Program-made: the position numbers and the translations under genes
Notes under the pieces: generated by a model
The model's database searches: none
The model's input: only the letters and a program-made list of their open reading frames with translations
Told to the model about the DNA's origin: nothing
In this document: one piece after another, positions 1 through 5,403 of the stretch
Position numbering within the stretch: the stretch's first letter is position 1
Layout of the letters: the number at the start of each line of letters is the position of its first letter
NCBI GenBank assembly: GCA_020058315.1
Contig: JAGVEK010000186.1
Coordinates: 1 to 5,403, forward strand
Direction of reading: 5' to 3'
DNA length: 5,403 nucleotides
Source: Candidatus Zixiibacteriota bacterium
Lineage (GTDB): Bacteria > Zixibacteria > MSB-5A5 > WJJR01

Positions 1-12
1 GTGCGATACATC

Positions 13-97
13 GAGTTACGTAGTCGGACTGACCGCGTTTCCCTTGTCTAACAGATGGGGCCGAAAAAAAATGGAACAGCCAGGCGGGAGTTACGTA
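13..97 (+). repeat. Pair of 10-bp direct repeats GAGTTACGTA
   Basis: GAGTTACGTA occurs at 13-22 and again, identical, at 88-97, a 75-base offset. Each copy contains the 6-bp palindrome TACGTA. Both lie upstream of the AbrB-fold gene, so they may be paired binding sites of a regulator. Alternatively, if the reading frame open from base 2 to the TGA at 125-127 is the tail of a gene, they are a repeat inside it, since the offset is a multiple of three. The function is unknown. Confidence 0.35.
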
Positions 98-109
98 TTA
101 TTCAGTGGA

Positions 110-134
110 ATCAGATCAATCAGTTGATTCTGAT
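110..134 (+). promoter_or_regulatory. 25-nt imperfect palindrome in the leader of the AbrB-fold gene
   Basis: Bases 110-114 (ATCAG) pair with 130-134 (CTGAT), and 115-119 (ATCAA) pair with 124-128 (TTGAT). Only T129 is unpaired, and the loop is TCAG. This gives a 10-bp stem with one bulge, seen directly in the sequence. It lies about 28 bases upstream of the Shine-Dalgarno sequence of the gene starting at 177. It could be an operator, for example for self-regulation by the AbrB/SpoVT-fold protein it precedes, or an RNA hairpin in the 5' leader. The role is inference. It is AT-rich and has no T run after it, so it is unlikely to be a terminator. Confidence 0.4.
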
Positions 135-161
135 ATTGCGGTCGATGACTGTGAAGATGCC

Positions 162-168
162 AAGGAGG
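162..168 (+). promoter_or_regulatory. Strong Shine-Dalgarno AAGGAGG that fixes the start at 177
   Basis: AAGGAGG is followed by 8 bases and then ATG at 177. That is ideal spacing for the ATG at 177 and too close (2 bases) for the in-frame ATG at 171. The in-frame GTG at 105 has only a weak, distant GGGAG (86-90 region). The short start also matches the compact size expected for this family and leaves the palindrome at 110-134 in untranslated leader. Confidence 0.7.
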
Positions 169-176
169 TGATGCCG

Positions 177-455
177 ATGCCCAAGAAGCAAAACCAGTGT
201 GCTGCGCCCTCTGGCCCGGAGTCCAGTTGCTGCCGGGTGGAATCTGTGACCACGGTTGACGCACGAGGCCAGATGGTACTTCCCAAAGAGACCCGCGAAC
301 GAGCCAACATCAAGGCCGGTGATAAACTTGCGGTCATCACCTTCGAGCAACAGGGTAAGGCTTGTTGCATTTGTCTGGTGAAGGCCGACCAATTCGCGGG
401 AACGATTCGCGAATTGCTCGGTCCAATGATCAATGAGATCGGTAGAACTGATTAG
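177..455 (+). CDS. Small Cys-rich AbrB/SpoVT-fold protein, HgcAB-associated (HgcC-type) family
   Basis: This 92-aa protein has one recognisable domain: a swapped-hairpin AbrB/MazE/SpoVT-type DNA-binding fold at about residues 22-56. It includes the signature VDARGQMVLPKE (27-38) and AGDKLAV (47-53). Six cysteines stand out: C8, the pair C18-C19 just before the fold, and C63, C64 and C66 in a CCxC cluster after it. Such clusters can bind soft metals or As(III). I recognise the pattern from the small proteins annotated as HgcAB-associated (HgcC), which occur beside mercury-methylation genes and often next to arsM. That naming is from memory and no hgcA or hgcB lies in the window. The start at 177 is chosen for its Shine-Dalgarno; a GTG at 105 would give 116 aa with an acidic extension unlike the family. 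arsM follows after 23 bases, so an operon is likely. The protein may regulate the operon or sense or carry a metal or metalloid; this is inference. Confidence 0.78.
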   Translation: MPKKQNQCAAPSGPESSCCRVESVTTVDARGQMVLPKETRERANIKAGDKLAVITFEQQGKACCICLVKADQFAGTIRELLGPMINEIGRTD

Positions 456-465
456 CATAAGAAAT

Positions 466-472
466 GGAGAGG
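466..472 (+). promoter_or_regulatory. Shine-Dalgarno GGAGAGG that favours the arsM start at 479
   Basis: GGAGAGG ends 6 bases before the ATG at 479. The in-frame ATG at 464 has no purine-rich site at the right distance and overlaps this site. The 479 start gives a protein beginning MADRQTI, as is usual for ArsM. Confidence 0.6.
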
Positions 473-478
473 TCAGCC

Positions 479-1246
479 ATGGCAGATCGTCAAACAATTA
501 TCAACAGCGTGAAATCAAAATATGGCGCCGTCGCCAGGGCCAGCGCCCCATCGTGCTGCAACCCAAGCGGTTGTGGGGACTGCCAGACTACCGACATTAG
601 CGTTGGCTACGCGACCGACGAACTAAACTCTGTGCCAAAAGGCGCATCGATGGGCCTGGGGTGTGGGAACCCCACATCATTCGCTGATCTCAAACCCGGT
701 GAGGTGGTCCTGGATCTGGGATCCGGTGGGGGAATCGACTGTTTCCTGGCCGCCAAGAAGGTCGGAGAGCGTGGATTCGTCATCGGAGTCGATATGACCG
801 AAGCGATGATCGAGTGCGCCCGGCAGAATGCGGCCAGCGGTGGGTACTCAAATGTCGACTTCCGTTTGGGTGAGATCGAGGAGCTTCCCGTGGAGGCCTC
901 GACCATTGACGCCGTGATTTCCAACTGTGTGATCAATCTTGCCCCAGACAAGTCGCGTGTATTTCGCGAAGTTTACCGTGTTCTGAAACCGGGGGGACGG
1001 TTCAGCGTGTCGGATGTCGTCGCGAAAGGGCCAATTCCGTCCACAGTCAAGAACGACATGGAGCGCTGGGCTGGGTGTGTCTCAGGGGCATTGGACAAGA
1101 ATGACTACCTGCGTCTGGTTCAGGAAGCGGGATTCGAACGGATCGAGATCCGTTCCGAAGTCGAGTACGACTACCAGCGGACGGCTGACTTCTCGCTGGC
1201 ATCGGTGACCTTGGTCGCCTACAAACCCATCAACGAGAAGCACTGA
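479..1246 (+). CDS. arsM: Arsenite methyltransferase ArsM
   Basis: This enzyme transfers methyl groups from S-adenosylmethionine to trivalent arsenic, giving methylated and partly volatile arsenicals; it acts in the cytosol. The protein is 255 aa from the ATG at 479, a usual length for bacterial ArsM. The class I methyltransferase motif I, DLGSGGG, is at residues 79-85, followed by GVDMT (103-107) and a LKPGGR turn (169-174). The family hallmarks are present: LGCGNP (60-65), RLGEIEELP (129-137), SNCVINL (148-154) and WAGCVSGA (197-204). The three cysteines that bind As(III) in characterised ArsM enzymes correspond to C62, C150 and C200, so the enzyme is probably active. Extra N-terminal cysteines (C26, C27, C32, C35) may also take up arsenic. 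It lies 23 bases after the AbrB-fold gene and ends 33 bases before a terminator, so the two genes probably share a transcript. No arsR, arsB or other ars gene is in the window. Confidence 0.95.
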   Translation: MADRQTIINSVKSKYGAVARASAPSCCNPSGCGDCQTTDISVGYATDELNSVPKGASMGLGCGNPTSFADLKPGEVVLDLGSGGGIDCFLAAKKVGERGFVIGVDMTEAMIECARQNAASGGYSNVDFRLGEIEELPVEASTIDAVISNCVINLAPDKSRVFREVYRVLKPGGRFSVSDVVAKGPIPSTVKNDMERWAGCVSGALDKNDYLRLVQEAGFERIEIRSEVEYDYQRTADFSLASVTLVAYKPINEKH

Positions 1247-1279
1247 TCCCTGCCTCCCCGGCAATCATCATCTGATGCG

Positions 1280-1308
1280 ACGGCCCCGAGAAATCGGGGC
1301 CGTTTACA
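1280..1308 (+). terminator. Rho-independent terminator after arsM
   Basis: ACGGCCCCGA (1280-1289) pairs perfectly with TCGGGGCCGT (1294-1303) around a GAAA loop. A short T run (1303-1305) and an AT-rich stretch follow. The 10-bp GC-rich stem sits 33 bases after the arsM stop. The T run is short, so termination may be incomplete, but position and shape fit the end of the arsM unit. Confidence 0.85.
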
Positions 1309-1314
1309 TTCCCG

Positions 1315-1330
1315 GCCGTCTGCCCACGGC
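1315..1330. repeat. Small secondary hairpin after the terminator
   Basis: GCCGT (1315-1319) and ACGGC (1326-1330) form a 5-bp stem with a 6-base loop. An overlapping alternative pairs CCGGCC (1312-1317) with GGCCGG (1335-1340). It may help insulate the two units or form part of the leader of the next gene. It has no T run. In GC-rich DNA such a short stem can arise by chance. Confidence 0.25.
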
Positions 1331-1354
1331 GAAAGGCCGGTTGCGACTCTTGAT

Positions 1355-1360
1355 TATGAT
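1355..1360 (+). promoter_or_regulatory. Possible -10 element for the effector cassette
   Basis: TATGAT at 1355-1360 differs from the sigma-70 consensus at one base, and TG lies at 1351-1352. A second -10-like hexamer, TATTAT, is at 1384-1389. Neither has a convincing -35 box at 16-18 bases. A promoter somewhere in 1311-1430 is expected because a terminator precedes it and a new gene set starts at 1435, but the exact site is a guess. Confidence 0.2.
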
Positions 1361-1434
1361 GGAACAAACACGCAAGTTGTTCCTATTATTGCCTGACGCA
1401 GCGGCTGGATGCTGCCCCCTTCCGGGAGCGTGAA

Positions 1435-2013
1435 ATGGCGTGGGTGTTGCACAGCGGAGCTTGGGACTGGACGATTTTGGAGTCCTCGGATGAGGTCGAT
1501 CCCCTCACCCTGAGAGACTTCTCTGACACCGGCTCGGCGCTCTCCTTCCTGCAAGATCTACGGGACGACCCTTTCAGCATGGCCGTGCTTCGCGGTCTGG
1601 CGGAGGAACGGTACCGGGCATCGGACATCTCCAACCTGAACGATCATCGACTCCTCGAGATTGTTGCCTCGGAATTGGAATCAGGGCGGCTCCGGGTGGC
1701 CGGAGTATTCCGTCCCCTGACCATCGGCGGGAAGGCCCACGCACCCGCGGAGGGCGAGGCGGAAGAACCAGCGCCGGAGCCGGCGGCGCCCGCAACAGAC
1801 GAAAAAACCTGGATCAAGTTTGAAATCCTCAATGATGAAACCGGTCAGCCAGTCCAAGGGGTGACGCTGGCGGTGAAGCTGCCTGATGGCACCATCAAGA
1901 AAAGCAAGACCGACGGGAGCGGAATGATCGAAATCAGAGACATCGATCCCGGATCTTGCTCGATTGAGAGCATGACCGACTCCGATGCTCTGGAAGTCTT
2001 GTCCATCACGTAG
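1435..2013 (+). CDS. Uncharacterised protein with a C-terminal transthyretin-like domain, probable effector-associated
   Basis: This is a 192-aa protein with no signal peptide or membrane segment. Residues 1-30 contain a Trp-rich start (SGAWDW) and acidic stretches. Residues about 32-90 look helical and end in LESGRLRVAG. A low-complexity Ala/Pro/Glu linker spans about 100-122. Residues 124-179 form a small beta domain (TWIKFEILND, GQPVQGV, LPDGT, IDPGSC) of the carboxypeptidase-regulatory or transthyretin-like type. That IDPGSC-ending domain is common, in my recollection, in PAAR, VgrG and other proteins tied to type VI or related contractile injection systems. GGGAG (1424-1428) lies 6 bases before the ATG at 1435. 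The gene for the 892-aa protein starts 26 bases after its stop, so they are likely co-transcribed. It could be an adaptor that links the large protein to a secretion machine. The N-terminal half matches nothing I can name, and the role is inference. Confidence 0.75.
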   Translation: MAWVLHSGAWDWTILESSDEVDPLTLRDFSDTGSALSFLQDLRDDPFSMAVLRGLAEERYRASDISNLNDHRLLEIVASELESGRLRVAGVFRPLTIGGKAHAPAEGEAEEPAPEPAAPATDEKTWIKFEILNDETGQPVQGVTLAVKLPDGTIKKSKTDGSGMIEIRDIDPGSCSIESMTDSDALEVLSIT

Positions 2014-2039
2014 AACCGGCGGCGCAAAAGCGATCAGTC

Positions 2040-4718
2040 ATGGGATACGAGAAACGCGATTCGGCCAAGAAATACACTCCCGCTGACGGTGACACGCTGA
2101 AGTCGATCGCGGAGGGCGAGACCGCGACCGGGAACCCGATGACCTGGCAGGACATCGCGCGTTTCAACTGGGGCACCGATGACCCCAAGATCGCGGAGGA
2201 AATGCTCCGCGATGAACTGGGGTGCTACCTTCGCGGCGAGGACAAACGCTTCGTGTTCGCCGCCGATTGCGTAGTCAGAACGCAGCTTCTGATCCCCGTA
2301 CCATTCAAGAAGTCCGGTCTCTCCACGACCAAGACGCACACGCTCAAGGTCAAGAAACAACCACCGCCACCCAAGCAATTCCAGACCTGTGCCGGGATCA
2401 GCGGCGCGACTTTTGAATTCGACAAGTCGTTCCTGCGCCCAACCGTGGCCGACGACCTGAAGATTGTTGATAAGGCCATGAAAACCAATCCTGAGGCGAA
2501 GATCCTCATTTTTGGACACACCGATAAGGTGGGGACGGAGCAGTACAACAAGGGACTGAGTGAGCGCCGGGCGAAGAGTGTCTATGCATTCATCACCAAC
2601 CAGCCGGATATATGGGAAACACTCTACAACGAGGAGCACTGGGGGATCCGCAGCGTTCAGGCCATCCTGAAAGACATGGGAGACCCGTATGACCCAGGTC
2701 CGGTGGATGGAATCGATGGCCCACAGACAAAGAAGGCGGTGAAGCAGTTCCAAACGGATAACGGATTGCCCGTCGACGGCGTGGCAGGAACTGAAACTCG
2801 GAAAAAGCTCTTCGAGACCTACATGGCCGGCAAGCATGACATCGAAATAGATGACGGCCGTTTCATGGATCCGAAGCACATGGGATGCGGCGAGTTCAAT
2901 CCGCAGATAGACACCGAAAAGGAGTGTGAGACCAACCGCCGCGTCACCTTCTACCTATTTCATCCCGCCCGGCTACCGAACTTGCCCTGCAAGAATGGAG
3001 ACATCGCTCCCTGCAAGAAACAGGTGAAGACGCCTCTTCCGAGGTACAAGACCGAATTCCATTGCAGCTTCTACGACAGCCTGGCGCAGGAGTGCAAGTG
3101 CGAGGGTGGCGGGGGTGTGCCGCTGATCGCGATCGAGTACGAGTTGATCGAGCTGGTCGAAGTGGTGACCCAGGATGAGGAGAAGTGGGTGAAGGGCGCC
3201 GCGATGGACTGCACCGATACGGAGGTGATCACGGAGAGTGTCACGCGGACGGACAAGGACGGGTCCAATTTCAAGCAATACATCAATCTTAAGCCCGATC
3301 TCGAGGGACAACCCAAGCGACACCCCGAGTATGGACGCGAGATAGTCCTGAAAGCCCGGATCAAACAGAAAGATGGGAAGTCGGATCTGCTGGCCGGTAT
3401 CAAGATCAAGTTCAGCTTCAAGCGCACCGATGGCCCCGACCGATCCAACCCCGGCGCCCCGGATCCGGATGTCTGGAGCGGCACCGATCTAACCGGCGAC
3501 CAGAAGGAAGGATTCGGGAGCAAGAACGGAACGGCGACAGTGGAAGCGCAGACCGATGGGAAGGGATGGACGCCGCCGGTTTCATTTTTCCTCTCCGCCT
3601 ACGGGGGAGACCGTTTCGAGATCTCAGCCGAATTGGCGCCCGGCACGACCGGAGCCGGTCCCGCGCCGAAGAAGACTCAGGCCGAATACGTCGTGTGGCG
3701 GAAGTTCTGGTATCAGATGACGTATGCCACGGGCTACACACCGCCGCAGCCAACCAAAGCCGAAGCTGCCTACAAGGAAGTCTCAGCCGAGATGAACAAG
3801 TCCAACGGGAAGGTCTTTACCAAGAGCGACTTGCCGGCCGACCTGCAGGACAGAACTTTCCTCAAGGAATACATGCTCGCTACAGGAGGCGCCAACAGCG
3901 ATGTGGCGGCCATTGGAGGCCATAACAAACTGGAATTCGCCAAGATGATGACAACCGAGACGGACCATCCACTCAAAGCCAATCTGATCATCTGCGAATA
4001 CCAGTGCGATCCATCGGGCACGTGCACAATCGGCATACACACCCTGAAGTCCAACAACCAGACTGTCACCGTGGCACAGGGGTCCGGAGGATCGATCGCG
4101 AGCAAACCCGCTCTGAAAGCGGGTGCCAAACTGGTGGTCGTTGGCGAATGGGCCACGGTGAAAACCCCTTGGACTAAGGGAGGAAACATCACCGATGCCA
4201 ACATCACCATCGATTCCGCACGCACCAGTACGCTTTCTGTCAAGATCAATCTGCCGAAAGAGGCTCCCGCGCCGACGAACGCTAAACCGGTGTATGTCAA
4301 GCTCCAGCTGGAAACCGGGGAGGACTTCCTGGGAGAGTCGTTCGGCAAGGGCCAGATCCTGTGCGTTTATCGCCCCAAGGCTGCCGCCGGCACCCAGGGT
4401 AGCGAAATAGATTACAACGATACCGTGGCCCACGAAGAGGGGCACATGTGGAACCAGACACCCAGACCGGCAAAGCAGCCGAAATCAATGAAGGATCATC
4501 CGTTGCAGTATGTTGGCCATGGGGGATCAGGCTCGCACTGCCGGCACGGAGCCACCGTGGCGGCGGGTGCAGTTAACTGGCAGAATAAGGACGAGGCCAC
4601 CCCCAGTCCCGAGAACGGCGACTGCATCATGTACCACAGTTTCAGCGCCGCGTGCAGCCACATGTTCTGCAAGACGTGCAAACCGTACCTTCAACTTCAG
4701 GACATGTCTTCGATATGA
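2040..4718 (+). CDS. Multidomain LysM/OmpA/peptidoglycan-binding protein with C-terminal HEEGH metallopeptidase-like domain, putative secreted effector
   Basis: This 892-aa protein has no signal peptide. Domains in order: a LysM-like domain (about 12-87: DGDTLKSIA, WQDIARFNWG, ending LLIP); a Pro-rich linker (107-112); and an OmpA-like domain that starts with FEFDKS (125-130) and GHTDKVGTEQYN (159-170), then LSERRA (173-178). D162 and R177 have the 15-residue spacing of the diaminopimelate-binding pair in OmpA. A PG_binding_1-like module (about 203-260: DGIDGPQTKKAVKQFQ) is inserted before the closing OmpA segment GCGEFNP...NRRVTF (282-304). Then come an Ig-like beta region (about 434-532), a YVVWRKFWYQ stretch (550-559) and further beta segments. 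The C-terminus holds HEEGH (798-802), GSGSHCRH (829-836), GDCIMYH (860-866) and FCKTC (876-880). H798, E799 and H802 fit a zinc peptidase site. The ATG at 2040 is the only start in the open frame but lacks a clear Shine-Dalgarno, suggesting coupling to the gene upstream. It is probably an envelope-targeting effector; activity and delivery route are inferred. Confidence 0.88.
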   Translation: MGYEKRDSAKKYTPADGDTLKSIAEGETATGNPMTWQDIARFNWGTDDPKIAEEMLRDELGCYLRGEDKRFVFAADCVVRTQLLIPVPFKKSGLSTTKTHTLKVKKQPPPPKQFQTCAGISGATFEFDKSFLRPTVADDLKIVDKAMKTNPEAKILIFGHTDKVGTEQYNKGLSERRAKSVYAFITNQPDIWETLYNEEHWGIRSVQAILKDMGDPYDPGPVDGIDGPQTKKAVKQFQTDNGLPVDGVAGTETRKKLFETYMAGKHDIEIDDGRFMDPKHMGCGEFNPQIDTEKECETNRRVTFYLFHPARLPNLPCKNGDIAPCKKQVKTPLPRYKTEFHCSFYDSLAQECKCEGGGGVPLIAIEYELIELVEVVTQDEEKWVKGAAMDCTDTEVITESVTRTDKDGSNFKQYINLKPDLEGQPKRHPEYGREIVLKARIKQKDGKSDLLAGIKIKFSFKRTDGPDRSNPGAPDPDVWSGTDLTGDQKEGFGSKNGTATVEAQTDGKGWTPPVSFFLSAYGGDRFEISAELAPGTTGAGPAPKKTQAEYVVWRKFWYQMTYATGYTPPQPTKAEAAYKEVSAEMNKSNGKVFTKSDLPADLQDRTFLKEYMLATGGANSDVAAIGGHNKLEFAKMMTTETDHPLKANLIICEYQCDPSGTCTIGIHTLKSNNQTVTVAQGSGGSIASKPALKAGAKLVVVGEWATVKTPWTKGGNITDANITIDSARTSTLSVKINLPKEAPAPTNAKPVYVKLQLETGEDFLGESFGKGQILCVYRPKAAAGTQGSEIDYNDTVAHEEGHMWNQTPRPAKQPKSMKDHPLQYVGHGGSGSHCRHGATVAAGAVNWQNKDEATPSPENGDCIMYHSFSAACSHMFCKTCKPYLQLQDMSSI

Positions 4719-4784
4719 AGACCACGTTCAACCGATGACCGGCAGGACTAACGGAGTTGCGGTGCAGATGTGACGGCCATGAGC

Positions 4785-4791
4785 AAGGGAG
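4785..4791 (+). promoter_or_regulatory. Shine-Dalgarno AAGGGAG that favours the start at 4797
   Basis: AAGGGAG ends 5 bases before the ATG at 4797. An in-frame ATG at 4779 would add six residues, contain this site inside its coding sequence, and has only weak purine stretches before it. Confidence 0.55.
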
Positions 4792-4796
4792 ATGAT

Positions 4797-5403
4797 ATGA
4801 TATCCGCGGCGGCAATTGTTGCGGGAATACTGAACCTGACCGACGCCGAGTTCTTCAATGCCGATCGGTCAGTTATGGCGGCGCGTGAATCGCAGCTTCT
4901 GGACACCGACTTTCTCGGTATCGCCGTCAATGCACCCTCCGAAATCGCAACAGCCAAACGTGGGAAATTGCCGTTGATCATGGCGGCACGTTTCACTGGG
5001 GAGCGAGACTGGGATGTGCGATTGAAAGACAACTGCATTCTGGTCGGAACTGACCTCCACGACGGCAGCGTGCATTTCGCCCAGGCACTTGTTCTGGAGA
5101 AAGAACTCCTCAGCAGAGGCGGCCGCCGCAAGGCTCCAAGAGGTACCAAACCGGAGGGCCTGGCATCCGAAGCGGCACAACTGACCGAATTGGATGCGAG
5201 AGACAAGCTTCACATCAGGTGGAATACTGGAACATGGTCCCTCGGCGTGATTTCGTACGACTGGCCATCCAACACGGTCGTCGTCAATCTGAAGGGTGAT
5301 CAGCCGCTTCAGCGTGCACCGGCCCGTCCGGTGTTCCCGGCACCAAGCCCCTCCGGCACAAAAGCAAAGGGAGATGACACGGCGCTTCCCTGCTACCTGC
5401 CAC
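4797..5403 (+). CDS. Uncharacterised protein downstream of the putative effector, 3' end outside the window
   Basis: An open frame runs from the ATG at 4797 to the window edge without a stop, giving at least 202 residues; the C-terminus is missing. It starts 78 bases after the effector stop, on the same strand. The N-terminus (MISAAAIVAGILNLTDAEFF) is mildly hydrophobic but has no basic residues before it, so a signal peptide is not convincing. Residues about 24-110 mix short strands and helices (RSVMAARESQLLD, LPLIMAARFTGERDW, HFAQALVLEKELL). A basic stretch (about 103-114, SRGGRRKAPRG) leads to a segment with GTWSLGVISYDW (145-156) and SNTVVVNL (158-165), which looks like the end of a beta-sandwich. 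A Pro/Ala-rich tail follows. I do not recognise the family. Position suggests an accessory, adaptor or immunity protein for the gene before it, but nothing in its sequence proves that. Confidence 0.75.
   Translation, partial: MISAAAIVAGILNLTDAEFFNADRSVMAARESQLLDTDFLGIAVNAPSEIATAKRGKLPLIMAARFTGERDWDVRLKDNCILVGTDLHDGSVHFAQALVLEKELLSRGGRRKAPRGTKPEGLASEAAQLTELDARDKLHIRWNTGTWSLGVISYDWPSNTVVVNLKGDQPLQRAPARPVFPAPSPSGTKAKGDDTALPCYLP

Noticed and set aside
1..127. Possible tails of an upstream gene: frame 1 is open to TAA at 49-51, and frame 2 is open to TGA at 125-127
   Set aside because: Neither stretch resembles a protein end I know, including HgcB with its C-terminal cysteine pair. They are too short to choose between, so no coding feature is called.
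105..176. N-terminal extension of the AbrB-fold gene from GTG 105 (24 extra residues, acidic)
   Set aside because: AAGGAGG at 162-168 is ideally placed for ATG 177, the extension is unlike the compact family, and it would translate through the palindrome at 110-134.
2034..2879. 281-codon open frame on the minus strand
   Set aside because: It lies antisense to the first third of the 892-aa protein, which has clear LysM, OmpA and peptidoglycan-binding motifs. Its own translation shows no domain, and it is explained by codon bias of the plus-strand gene.
3783..4445. 220-codon open frame on the minus strand
   Set aside because: It is antisense to the coding sequence of the large protein, has no recognisable motif and no convincing ribosome binding site; it is a shadow of the real gene.
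4748..5206. 152-codon minus-strand frame opposite the last gene
   Set aside because: The plus-strand frame from 4797 is longer, runs off the window without a stop and has a good Shine-Dalgarno. The minus frame is Ser/Arg-rich as expected for a shadow.
4785..5378. Similar strings near 4785-4796 and 5367-5378 (both encode Lys-Gly-Asp-Asp)
   Set aside because: The match is only about 12 bases with mismatches outside it, and both lie in one gene; it is probably a coincidence and not a mobile-element end.

Overview
The window reads as chromosomal DNA from a bacterium of moderately high GC, probably Gram-negative or at least diderm. The main protein carries an OmpA-type peptidoglycan-binding fold and a PG_binding_1-type module. 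The arsenite methyltransferase plus HgcC-like pair at the left is most familiar to me from anaerobes that methylate metals and metalloids. No phylum can be fixed from this sequence; a deltaproteobacterium-like lineage or an environmental phylum is plausible.

Left module (about 1-1310): a leader with a 25-nt imperfect palindrome precedes a 92-aa cysteine-rich AbrB/SpoVT-fold protein (177-455). I recognise it as resembling the small HgcAB-associated (HgcC-type) family. It is followed after 23 nt by arsM (479-1246), an S-adenosylmethionine-dependent arsenite methyltransferase with all three conserved catalytic cysteines. A perfect 10-bp GC-rich hairpin with a GAAA loop and a short T run (1280-1305) closes this unit. 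The two genes look co-transcribed, with the AbrB-fold protein a candidate regulator or metalloid-binding accessory. No hgcA or hgcB is visible; they could lie to the left of the window.

Right module (about 1311-5403): three genes in one direction that look like an effector cassette. The first (1435-2013) has a helical N-terminal half, an Ala/Pro/Glu linker and a small transthyretin-like beta domain of the kind seen near contractile-injection or type VI effectors. The second (2040-4718) is an 892-aa multidomain protein: LysM-like domain, OmpA-like domain interrupted by a PG_binding_1-like module, beta-rich middle, and a Cys/His-rich C-terminal domain with an HEEGH zinc-metallopeptidase motif. 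The third (4797 to beyond the window end) is an unrecognised protein that could be an accessory, adaptor or immunity factor. The most interesting content is this cassette: a likely cell-wall-targeted metallopeptidase effector with an unnamed C-terminal domain, flanked by two small proteins of unknown role.

No tRNA, rRNA, CRISPR array, insertion sequence or origin was seen.
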